A DNA stretch of 64,000 nucleotides from an uncultured Bacteroidales bacterium (lineage in GTDB: Bacteria; Bacteroidota; Bacteroidia; Bacteroidales; P3): assembly GCA_900317125.1 (NCBI GenBank), contig ONFR01000001.1, positions 124,001 through 188,000 on the forward strand. The letters are read 5' to 3'. The translations under genes were made by a program, and so were the position numbers. This document shows positions 54,979-63,172 of this stretch, in pieces; position 1 is the stretch's first letter; each line of letters starts with the position of its first letter. Below the pieces are notes generated by a model that was not told where the DNA came from, made no database searches, and saw only the letters and a program-made list of their open reading frames with translations.

Positions 54979-57900
54979 ATGAACCGCCAAGACTTAAAAC
55001 AGATACTATCGTCAAAGTTCGACTTCGCAAAGTGGAAAGAACTACTCGGATTGATGTTTCCTAAAGTTGATTTTTTTACAAAGGCAATCCCAGTCGATAC
55101 CGGCCTTGCCAAGGATGGAGGACAGGTGGGCACTATTCGACTTGACGACGGCCGTTCTCTCGGATTGTTCTTGTTCGAGGTGGCCGAAAATATCATCATT
55201 GCCCGCAACCGAAAGGGCTTACGCGACATTGCTATTCGATACGTTGACCAAGACATCATTCACGGTGCCCTTGTCCTATACCATTCTGACAACCAGCCGG
55301 ACTACCGCCTGACATTCGTTTCCAAACAGACAACCATCAATGAAGATGGTGCAATCGAAACAAAAACCACAGCACCTAAACGTTACACATTCCTGCTTGG
55401 CAACAACGAGCCCTGCACAACAGCGACCAACCGCTTGTTTGAGCTTATTGACAAGAAGCAGAAGGGGTCTCTGTTTTTAACCGATGTGGAAGAAGCCTTC
55501 TCCGTGGAGCGTTTGAACAAAGACTTCTTCAATGGTTATAAAGACCGTTACAAGAAATTCCTTGCTTACCTCAATGACGACACCAAAGACAATCGCGACT
55601 ATGTAAAGAAACTACTTGGACGACTTGTTTTCCTTCATTTTCTTCAAAAGAAGGGCTGGATGGGAGTACCTGCAATAAATGGCAGGTGGGAGAATGGCGA
55701 TAGAAACTATTTATACAATCTTGTGAAACACCACAATGGCAATGACCATCTGTTGAGTGATGTATTGGAAACTCTTTTTTTCGAAACCCTAAATGAGCCT
55801 AGGACTGACGGCATTGCAGATCCAATACTAGGTGATAATATCAAGATACCTTACCTCAACGGTGGACTTTTCGACAGAGATGAGATCGATAAAAAAGATG
55901 TCGATTTTCCTTATGCCTACTTTCTTGAACTGATGGAGTTCTTTGGTATGTACAACTTCACCATCGACGAGAATGACCCTGACGATGCCGAGATTGGTGT
56001 TGACCCGGAAATGCTCGGACATATCTTTGAGAACCTCCTGGAAGACAATAAAGACAAGGGCGCATTCTATACGCCCAAAGAAATAGTGCAGTATATGAGT
56101 CAAGAGAGTATTGCTCAATACCTTAAAACTCATACTGATGAATCTTTGCATCCTGCCATTGATGAGTTGATCAAAAAACGAAAGGTGCCAGAAGCTCTTC
56201 AGGACAAAAATGCAGCATTGAAAGTATATCAATTGTTGGATGATGTGAAAGTCTGCGACCCAGCAATAGGTTCTGGCGCTTTCCCAATGGGAATACTGAA
56301 TGTGCTGTATCACTCACGTCTATTGCTGTATGGCTTTACGAATCCATCCAAAGAGTTTTCTCCGTCATCTGTCAAACGTGACATTATCCAAAACAACATC
56401 TATGGTGTGGATATTGAGAAAGGTGCTATTGACATTGCCCGCCTCCGTTTCTGGCTCAGCATCGTGGTGGATAGTGACAGCCCCGAGGCACTGCCCAATT
56501 TTGATTACAAGTTTATGCAGGGCAATAGCCTGCTTGAAAGTTTTGAGGGAATTAATTTAAGCCGTATTGCCAGTCGACCTGTTGGTCGCCCATCAACAAC
56601 TGCCCAATTAGTTCTGGGTATCGACACTCATGCCAATCAACGTAATCTTCATCGTCAAACAAATGAATATTTCAAAGCTACTGACCATAAAGAGAAAAAC
56701 AATCTACGCAAACAGATTAATGACGAAGTAAAGCTGCTTATCATAAATAGCCTTGGTACAAACTCTCGAACCAATGCAATCCTTGACAGTATAGACATTT
56801 CCGCCAATTCAAAATTCTTCCTATGGCATACATGGTATAAAGATGTTTTTGAAAAAGGTGGTTTTGATGTAATTATAGCGAATCCTCCATACCTAAAAGA
56901 AGGCAGAATTTCTAAGACCGTTTTCGAACAATATAAAGACTCTCCTTATTATATGGGGAAAATGGACCTGTGGTATATGTTTGCGTGTATAAGCCTTGAT
57001 TTGCTTAATGAGAATGGTGTACTATGCTACATTGCAACAAACAATTGGGGAACAAATCATGGGGCTCAAAAAATGCGCAACAAAGTTATGAAAGAAGCAC
57101 GAATTTGTTCTTTGATTGATTTTGGAGACTTAATGGTTTTTGAAAGTGCAAGTATTCAAACTATGGTGATGCTTTTCAAGAAAGATAAGCTAACTGACAA
57201 TTATCAATTTGACTATCGTAGAATTACTACAGGAAAATCCACGGAGAAAGACATGACAATATTGCATACTCGGAAGACATCACAAAACATTGATTGTTTT
57301 TTGCCAACCATCAAAAGGAGTCTCTTGTACGATAACATATTCACATTTAGCAAAAATGAAGAGTTACTAAATATGATAACATCATGTAACCATATTCTAT
57401 TGGACGAGAATGAAATCGCACAAGGGATTGTGCCAAACCCAGACATTGTTAATGCTCGAAATATAAAAAACATACCAGAAAATGATATTAAATCATATAA
57501 CATTCAGATTGGTGATGGCGTTTTTGTTGTTTCCAGTGAATCAATAAAGAATGTGAGTGCATCTGAACAAAAATATGTAAAGCCACTCTTTGAACCAACA
57601 TCATGCAGAAGATATTATCTTGAAGGCACTTCAGATGATAAAAAGATACTCTATATAACAAAACAAAATTACAACAATGATGCACCAGGATTACTGTCTC
57701 ATTTATGGAAATATCGATCAATAATGGAACAACGTAGAGAAAATCAGAATGGGCGATTAGAATACTATCATTTACATTGGCCAAGGGATGAAAGATTTTT
57801 CACAAAAGGAGAAAAGATTTTGGTCCCTCGAAAATCTATAAAACCAATCTTTTCATATTACAAAGATGAGGCTTATGTGATGTTATCCATCAATGTAATA

Positions 57901-58413
57901 AAAACCGATAGAGTGGATGTCAAATATCTTACGGGGTTACTTAACTCGAAATTAATTGAGTTTTGGCTTAAGAACAAAGGGAAAATGCAAGGCTCTAATT
58001 ATCAGTTGGACAAAGAACCTTTGCAGCAAATACCTATTGCGCAACCAGCAAGGGACATTCAGCATCTAGTTTCTCGTATTGTAGAATACATTATCACAAT
58101 AAAATCGACGAAAATTCTAATTTCCAATTTAGTTTCAAATACACTGATATCGGAATATTTTGAAAAAATCATTGATGGATGCGTGTATGAGATTTATTTC
58201 CCAAAACACATGAAGGAACGTAATATTAATATTATTGACTCTGCATTGAATCTCATAACACCATTAGATAAAGCTACTAATCCTGAAGAAAAAATAAAAA
58301 AAATATGGGACACATTTTCAACCATAAAAAAAACAGATAATGAAATACGAAACAGATTAGATATGTTTACTCTCCGCAGCCCTGACATTCTTAAACATAT
58401 AATCGAAAGTTAA
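54979..58413 (+). CDS. Eco57I-class N6-adenine DNA methylase, restriction-type
   Basis: 1144 residues. Methylase motif I is DPAIGSGAFPMG near residue 427 and motif IV is NPPY (IIANPPYLKEG) near 634, the gamma-class adenine methyltransferase order. The segment GAFYTPKEIVQYMSQESI before motif I is typical of Eco57I/PglX-like enzymes. The N-terminal 370 residues could hold a nuclease but I see no clear PD-(D/E)xK. The C-terminus (LTGLLNSKLIEFWLKNKGK, then NYQLDKEPLQQIPI) is a target-recognition type tail. It would mark self DNA. N-terminal words FDFAKWKELL and FPKV recur in the scar at 63084-63155. Two bases separate it from the ATPase gene. Confidence 0.88.
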   Translation: MNRQDLKQILSSKFDFAKWKELLGLMFPKVDFFTKAIPVDTGLAKDGGQVGTIRLDDGRSLGLFLFEVAENIIIARNRKGLRDIAIRYVDQDIIHGALVLYHSDNQPDYRLTFVSKQTTINEDGAIETKTTAPKRYTFLLGNNEPCTTATNRLFELIDKKQKGSLFLTDVEEAFSVERLNKDFFNGYKDRYKKFLAYLNDDTKDNRDYVKKLLGRLVFLHFLQKKGWMGVPAINGRWENGDRNYLYNLVKHHNGNDHLLSDVLETLFFETLNEPRTDGIADPILGDNIKIPYLNGGLFDRDEIDKKDVDFPYAYFLELMEFFGMYNFTIDENDPDDAEIGVDPEMLGHIFENLLEDNKDKGAFYTPKEIVQYMSQESIAQYLKTHTDESLHPAIDELIKKRKVPEALQDKNAALKVYQLLDDVKVCDPAIGSGAFPMGILNVLYHSRLLLYGFTNPSKEFSPSSVKRDIIQNNIYGVDIEKGAIDIARLRFWLSIVVDSDSPEALPNFDYKFMQGNSLLESFEGINLSRIASRPVGRPSTTAQLVLGIDTHANQRNLHRQTNEYFKATDHKEKNNLRKQINDEVKLLIINSLGTNSRTNAILDSIDISANSKFFLWHTWYKDVFEKGGFDVIIANPPYLKEGRISKTVFEQYKDSPYYMGKMDLWYMFACISLDLLNENGVLCYIATNNWGTNHGAQKMRNKVMKEARICSLIDFGDLMVFESASIQTMVMLFKKDKLTDNYQFDYRRITTGKSTEKDMTILHTRKTSQNIDCFLPTIKRSLLYDNIFTFSKNEELLNMITSCNHILLDENEIAQGIVPNPDIVNARNIKNIPENDIKSYNIQIGDGVFVVSSESIKNVSASEQKYVKPLFEPTSCRRYYLEGTSDDKKILYITKQNYNNDAPGLLSHLWKYRSIMEQRRENQNGRLEYYHLHWPRDERFFTKGEKILVPRKSIKPIFSYYKDEAYVMLSINVIKTDRVDVKYLTGLLNSKLIEFWLKNKGKMQGSNYQLDKEPLQQIPIAQPARDIQHLVSRIVEYIITIKSTKILISNLVSNTLISEYFEKIIDGCVYEIYFPKHMKERNINIIDSALNLITPLDKATNPEEKIKKIWDTFSTIKKTDNEIRNRLDMFTLRSPDILKHIIES

Positions 58414-58415
58414 CC

Positions 58416-60323
58416 ATGCCTGCAATAAACAAAATTCATATTACTGGCTTTAAAGCCTTCCCAAATGATTTCGAACTGGAATTGGGAGGTAAAAATCTAC
58501 TGATGTATGGTGAAAACGGAAGTGGCAAGTCATCAATATATTATGCACTGCATTGCCTTTTTCAAGCACCACTAAAACCCGATGCAGGAAAGAAGTATTT
58601 TGACGAAGAGAATAAGCAACATCTAAAAAATCTGAACAATCTATCAGTTGATTCTAAGATATGGATAGATTTTGAAGGTAGGCACCCGTTTATTTATAAA
58701 CTGGATAAAAACGGATATTCGTCCACCCTCATCGATGGGACTCATCCTTTGCCAGCAAACATCAACGGATGTTTCATTAATCATCAATTTCTTTTCCACT
58801 TTTTCAACTTTAGGAATTCGCAAAGTGTCAACCTCTTCCCAGTATTTATAAAAGACATTCTTCCGTTTTGTAAAGACGAGCAGTCAGGATTTCATATTGG
58901 CCAAATGTATGACCAAATAACATCTTCGATTATAAAACGAGGAAGGCATATAGATTCTCGTTATTTGGACAATATCGAATATTTTAACACAGTCGTAAAA
59001 CAAGTAGTTGAGAATATTAACATATATGCTTCTGATATATTCAAAAGATTTTTCAAGAACGAGGGAGACCCTGAACTACAGATAAGATTACGCTATGATT
59101 CAAATTTGGACAAACCAGAAAACGACTCTAATGAGTATTGGTTAAAATATGACAATATCATAGAACGAGTAAAGGAAAATGATCACATTATTGAGAGAAA
59201 ATCCTCATATAAAAAACTAAACTCTCCATTTATTGGCCTTGAAATATCGGAGATTATTGATGGTGAACCCCGAAGAATTCCAAAACCACAATCACATTTT
59301 AATGAGGCAAAACTAACTGCCATAGCATTATCCATTCGTTTTTCTTTACTCAATTTAGACAGCCCTGCCGACGGTCGTTTCTTAGCTCTTGATGACATGC
59401 TCATCAGCCTTGACATGAGTAATCGAATGAAAGTAATTGATTTTTTACTCGATTTCGTCGCTGATAAATACAAAATATATTTGTTTACTCATGATAAAAT
59501 GTTTTATTATACAATAAAAAAAAGAATCGCCATCAATAAGAAAAAAGACGATTGGGTAATGGGAGGATTGTATATGCATGACGTTGACGAAAATGATGAA
59601 TATAAGCCATGCATGCCTTTCCCAATATTTATTAAAGACAAAGACATGCCTTTGGAGATGATGGAATACTATGCAAAGCATGATTATCCCGCATGTGGTC
59701 AAAAACTAAGAAAATGGTGTGAAGAATTGTTAGAAAACCTATATCCTGACTCGTTAAAGAAACGTATTGATCCAACCACAGGAAACACCATAGCAACATC
59801 CTTGAACGACAGAATTAATAGTCTTGAACTGTATTGTGAAAAGGAATCAATAGATTTCTCTAAATATAAGGATTTAAAAATCTATAAAGATAACATTCTA
59901 AATGCTGTTTCTCACTATGACATAGAATCGCCAATATATAAGATAGAGATCTTGAAAATAATGAGGGTTCTCGGTGCGCTAAACGATATTCTTGAAAACA
60001 GAAAAGATATTAAGGTTAACCACGAGATGGGTATAGAACTGATAAAACCTGACGGAACTCCAATAACCATCTGTATTGATATAAAAAGGGATAAACTATC
60101 AGTTCTTAATTTTATGGGTAACAATAGAATCTCATATTATGTAAAATGCTACATTAAGAAAATCATTGTAGCTGGTACACCTATAACATTGCCTGAAATT
60201 CGAGTCTTTGATTCTATATATACAGCCCATGAAGAATTTTGTAGAGAATACGCAATAACTCACATGGATAATTTGCTGGATATTATTTATGATCATGGTG
60301 TTGTATTGAGAGATAAGTTGTAA
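58416..60323 (+). CDS. RecF/SMC-like AAA ATPase (RloA-like)
   Basis: 635 residues. Walker A is GENGSGKSS at 32-40 (after INKIHITGFKAFPND, an ABC-ATPase head opening). The distal half holds an ABC signature-like stretch NEAKLTAIALSIRFSLLNL and Walker B FLALDDMLISLDMSNRM near 325. Unlike SMC proteins it lacks a long coiled coil. Such ATPases in restriction loci act as DNA sensors or loaders (RloA-like, abortive infection). It sits two bases after the methylase, so the pair is likely to be made together. The C-terminal 250 residues are unrecognised. Confidence 0.72.
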   Translation: MPAINKIHITGFKAFPNDFELELGGKNLLMYGENGSGKSSIYYALHCLFQAPLKPDAGKKYFDEENKQHLKNLNNLSVDSKIWIDFEGRHPFIYKLDKNGYSSTLIDGTHPLPANINGCFINHQFLFHFFNFRNSQSVNLFPVFIKDILPFCKDEQSGFHIGQMYDQITSSIIKRGRHIDSRYLDNIEYFNTVVKQVVENINIYASDIFKRFFKNEGDPELQIRLRYDSNLDKPENDSNEYWLKYDNIIERVKENDHIIERKSSYKKLNSPFIGLEISEIIDGEPRRIPKPQSHFNEAKLTAIALSIRFSLLNLDSPADGRFLALDDMLISLDMSNRMKVIDFLLDFVADKYKIYLFTHDKMFYYTIKKRIAINKKKDDWVMGGLYMHDVDENDEYKPCMPFPIFIKDKDMPLEMMEYYAKHDYPACGQKLRKWCEELLENLYPDSLKKRIDPTTGNTIATSLNDRINSLELYCEKESIDFSKYKDLKIYKDNILNAVSHYDIESPIYKIEILKIMRVLGALNDILENRKDIKVNHEMGIELIKPDGTPITICIDIKRDKLSVLNFMGNNRISYYVKCYIKKIIVAGTPITLPEIRVFDSIYTAHEEFCREYAITHMDNLLDIIYDHGVVLRDKL

Positions 60324-60364
60324 TTAATAAAGTTTTTGCGTTTGATTTGTGAACATAATATAGT

Positions 60365-61789
60365 ATGGAACAAGCACCTATACTCATCACAACCCAATAC
60401 GAGGCTGAAAGATTTGAAACATTCCTTGCCTTGCCCGACAATCACAGAATCCTATTCTCTGGGAAATATGGGAGTGGAAAAACTTATTTCTTACATGAAT
60501 TCTTCACTATACGGAAAAAAGATGAATATGAGTTTTTCCACCTTTTCCCGACAAACTATGCAATAGCGCAAAACGAGGATGTCGTCAAACTACTCCAGTT
60601 TGATATCTTATATGAACTTCTGATAAAAGGTTATCTGGCTCCTTCGGAGAAGATGTTCTCCACAAAAGAGACTATAGCCGGCTTTGTGCAGAGCAACTTG
60701 CCCAAAATCATTAAGGATGTTGTTTCCCATTGTGGCAAAATCGGCAAGAAACTGTCAGATGTATTTGATACCTATACCAAATGGGCTGCAAAATATGAAG
60801 ACTTCGACAAAGGAGTTAACCAGAGTGAAGAAGATAGAGCACGAGAAGCATTCTACAACCTGATGAATGAGGTTGAATATAATGCCACTACGGAGTTAAT
60901 AGAGATGGTCAACTCCACGATTGACAAGCAAAAGGTTCTTATTGTAGATGACCTCGACAGAATAGACCCCGAGCACATTTTCAGATTGCTCAACCTCTTC
61001 TCTGCACAGACATCCAATTACTTCTCCGCTCATTGGACGACTGGCCAAAATGAAAATCGCTATGGTTTCGACAAAATCATCTTTGTCTGCGACATAAACA
61101 ATATCCGCAATATCTTCCGCGCCAAATATGGTGACGGCGTTGACTTCGCTGGGTATATTGATAAATTTTACAGCATTGAGCCCTATTTCTTCAATATCAA
61201 CGATATGGTTGCACGAGAAGCACACCGTTTAGTGGATTCTGTTAAAACTGAATGGCAAGAGTTAAGCAGGGGTCATTTCTCTTCGCTTGTCAGAATGCTG
61301 CTGTTTCATGATGTTATTACATTACGAAAACTAAAAGAAAAAGAATCTGCCCATTGGGAATACCCTTTACATAAGTTTTCTACATTAAATCGAAGAAGCA
61401 ATATTCTGTCTGTTGGATTATTGGACTTCGTCCTGTTCCTGTATGGCACAAAAGAAGATGCGCTTGCGGCAATTAAAAAGCACAACGAAGAAATATCCAT
61501 TGAACTTCTCAATGAATCTGGATATGGACTTACCGATTTACTTATTCCCTTCCTAGACCCCGACCAACCACTTACTAAAGGGGATGGCTTCATCTATGAG
61601 AACCAAGAACTGGATCTGAAAATGCACTACAATTGTGCGCCTTACCATAGGGAAATCTATGCTGATGTACAAACCATATCAAAGTATGACGGGAGTGAGA
61701 GAACAATGATCCCATTCTTCCAACTACTCTCAATTGCCTTCGAAAATTATTGCAAACTGACAGAAGCACCCAATGTCATTAGATATTAA
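60365..61789 (+). CDS. KAP-like P-loop NTPase
   Basis: 474 residues. The P-loop is GKYGSGKTYF at 33-42 and the Walker B is VLIVDDLDRIDPEHI near 193-207, the DDLDR form typical of KAP/STAND-like NTPases. No membrane segment is seen in the visible helices, although many KAP proteins have them. KAP NTPases appear in several anti-phage systems. It follows the RecF-like ATPase by 41 bases. Confidence 0.78.
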   Translation: MEQAPILITTQYEAERFETFLALPDNHRILFSGKYGSGKTYFLHEFFTIRKKDEYEFFHLFPTNYAIAQNEDVVKLLQFDILYELLIKGYLAPSEKMFSTKETIAGFVQSNLPKIIKDVVSHCGKIGKKLSDVFDTYTKWAAKYEDFDKGVNQSEEDRAREAFYNLMNEVEYNATTELIEMVNSTIDKQKVLIVDDLDRIDPEHIFRLLNLFSAQTSNYFSAHWTTGQNENRYGFDKIIFVCDINNIRNIFRAKYGDGVDFAGYIDKFYSIEPYFFNINDMVAREAHRLVDSVKTEWQELSRGHFSSLVRMLLFHDVITLRKLKEKESAHWEYPLHKFSTLNRRSNILSVGLLDFVLFLYGTKEDALAAIKKHNEEISIELLNESGYGLTDLLIPFLDPDQPLTKGDGFIYENQELDLKMHYNCAPYHREIYADVQTISKYDGSERTMIPFFQLLSIAFENYCKLTEAPNVIRY

Positions 61790-61816
61790 GCAATCCATTT
61801 GGGTTTATTTTGAAAC

Positions 61817-62830
61817 ATGATGAAAGCCGAAATACAACAAACCCAGCACAGCATCGTCCTCTATCAGAACGACGATAGCAATGTATGTGTCAGCGTTTAC
61901 TACAACAATGAGACTTTCTGGCTGACACAGAAGTCCATGGCTGAACTATTCGGTTGTTCGACCGACAACATTTCTCTCCACTTGAAGAAAATCTTTTCCG
62001 AAGGAGAACTGGATAAGGATTCAGTTACCGAGAAAAACTCGGCAACTGCTTCCGATGGCAAGAACTACCTAACAACTTTCTATAATCTTGATGCTGTTAT
62101 CGCTGTCGGCTATCGCGTCAACTCCCATCAGGCTACGGCTTTTCGAATTTGGGCGACCAAGACACTGAAAGAATACATTACAAAAGGTTTTGTGCTGAAT
62201 GACGATATGCTCAAGAATGGACAGCCTTTTGGTAAAGACTACTTCGACGAGTTGTTGGAACGTATCCGTGAGATTCGCGCCAGCGAACGCCGAGCTTATC
62301 AGAAGATTGCCGATGTGTTTGAACAATGCAGTTACGACTACGACAAGAAAAGTGAGACAACCAAAGCATTCTACTCTTTCGTGCAGAACAAGCTGCATTT
62401 TGCTGTGACGGGAAAGACTGCTGCAGAACTCATCTACGAGCGTGCCGATTCTGCCCAACCCACTATGGGACTGACCACATGGAGCGCAGCACCCGATGGG
62501 AAGATACTGAAACGCGACGTCACCATCGCCAAGAATTATCTGAACGAGAAAGAACTGTCGCGGCTCAACCGCTTAGTGACAATGTTTATCGATTATGCCG
62601 AGTTGATGGCCGAGGATGAGATATTAATGAGCATGGCCGACTGGCTAAAGCAGACCGATGTGTTTCTCTCCACCAATCGCCGCAATATCCTTGCCGACAA
62701 AGGTACCGTTTCTCACGACCAGGCCGTTGACAAAGCTACCAAAGAATACGAGATATTCCGTGTCCGCCAGGACCGCGAATATATATCTGATTTTGACAGA
62801 GAGACTGAAAAATATTTGAGAGGTGAATAA
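61817..62830 (+). CDS. RhuM-family protein
   Basis: 337 residues of the RhuM family (COG3943, first named as a Salmonella virulence gene). Landmarks: VYYNNETFWLTQKSMAELFG, LDAVIAVGYRVNSHQATAFRIWA, LKEYITKGFVLND and the C-terminus NILADKGTVSHDQAVDKATKEY. RhuM genes often sit in type I and other restriction loci of Bacteroidota, with unknown role. It ends the intact part of the island. Confidence 0.9.
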   Translation: MMKAEIQQTQHSIVLYQNDDSNVCVSVYYNNETFWLTQKSMAELFGCSTDNISLHLKKIFSEGELDKDSVTEKNSATASDGKNYLTTFYNLDAVIAVGYRVNSHQATAFRIWATKTLKEYITKGFVLNDDMLKNGQPFGKDYFDELLERIREIRASERRAYQKIADVFEQCSYDYDKKSETTKAFYSFVQNKLHFAVTGKTAAELIYERADSAQPTMGLTTWSAAPDGKILKRDVTIAKNYLNEKELSRLNRLVTMFIDYAELMAEDEILMSMADWLKQTDVFLSTNRRNILADKGTVSHDQAVDKATKEYEIFRVRQDREYISDFDRETEKYLRGE

Positions 62831-62865
62831 TAATACTGGTAATTACTGGAAAAAAACATATATCA

Positions 62866-63096
62866 GTGTTCAGGTTGACTATGCAAGTGTCTATGCAAGT
62901 TGACTATGCAAGTGACCATGCGGGTGGACCAAAAAGTAGACCAGAAAGTAGTACGGAGAAAACTACGGAAAAAAATCTAACTACTATTATAACAAAGAAT
63001 CCTTATATTACACAAAGTGAGATGGCCAAAGTGTGCGGTATAACTGAGGATGGCATATATTGGAAAATTAAGAAATGTCATAGTTCGACTTTGTAA
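62866..63096 (+). pseudogene. Remnant of a second AlbA_2-type C-terminus
   Basis: Reads STEKTTEKNLTT then NPYITQSEMAKVCGITED and IYWKIKK, nearly the same as the wHTH of the AlbA_2 gene at 54782-54870 (about six differing bases in the aligned part), then leaves frame. Before it the linker is made of a different unit, tgactatgcaagt-like (YAS/QVDYAS), instead of eight TTEK units. It is the end of another allele that lost its front. Confidence 0.75.
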
Positions 63097-63155
63097 AGTG
63101 GAAAGAACTGCTTCATGAGTTGTTTCCCAAGCTTGAATTATACCCTTCACGGGCA
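63084..63155 (+). pseudogene. Remnant of a second methylase N-terminus
   Basis: In the third frame the DNA reads FDFVKWKELLHELFPKLEL and then YPSRA. This matches the methylase start FDFAKWKELLGLMFPKVDF (residues 14-32 of the gene at 54979). It is directly joined to the AlbA_2 wHTH remnant, so the scar keeps both sides of the AlbA_2-methylase junction and lost what lay between. The frame soon ends in a stop. Confidence 0.7.
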
Positions 63156-63172
63156 ATTTTTAGCGGCTACCT

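Noticed and set aside
50304..62830. BREX or DISARM locus
   Set aside because: No PglZ alkaline-phosphatase-like protein, no BrxC-size ATPase and no DUF1998 gene; only the methylase and helicase-PLD parts overlap in concept.
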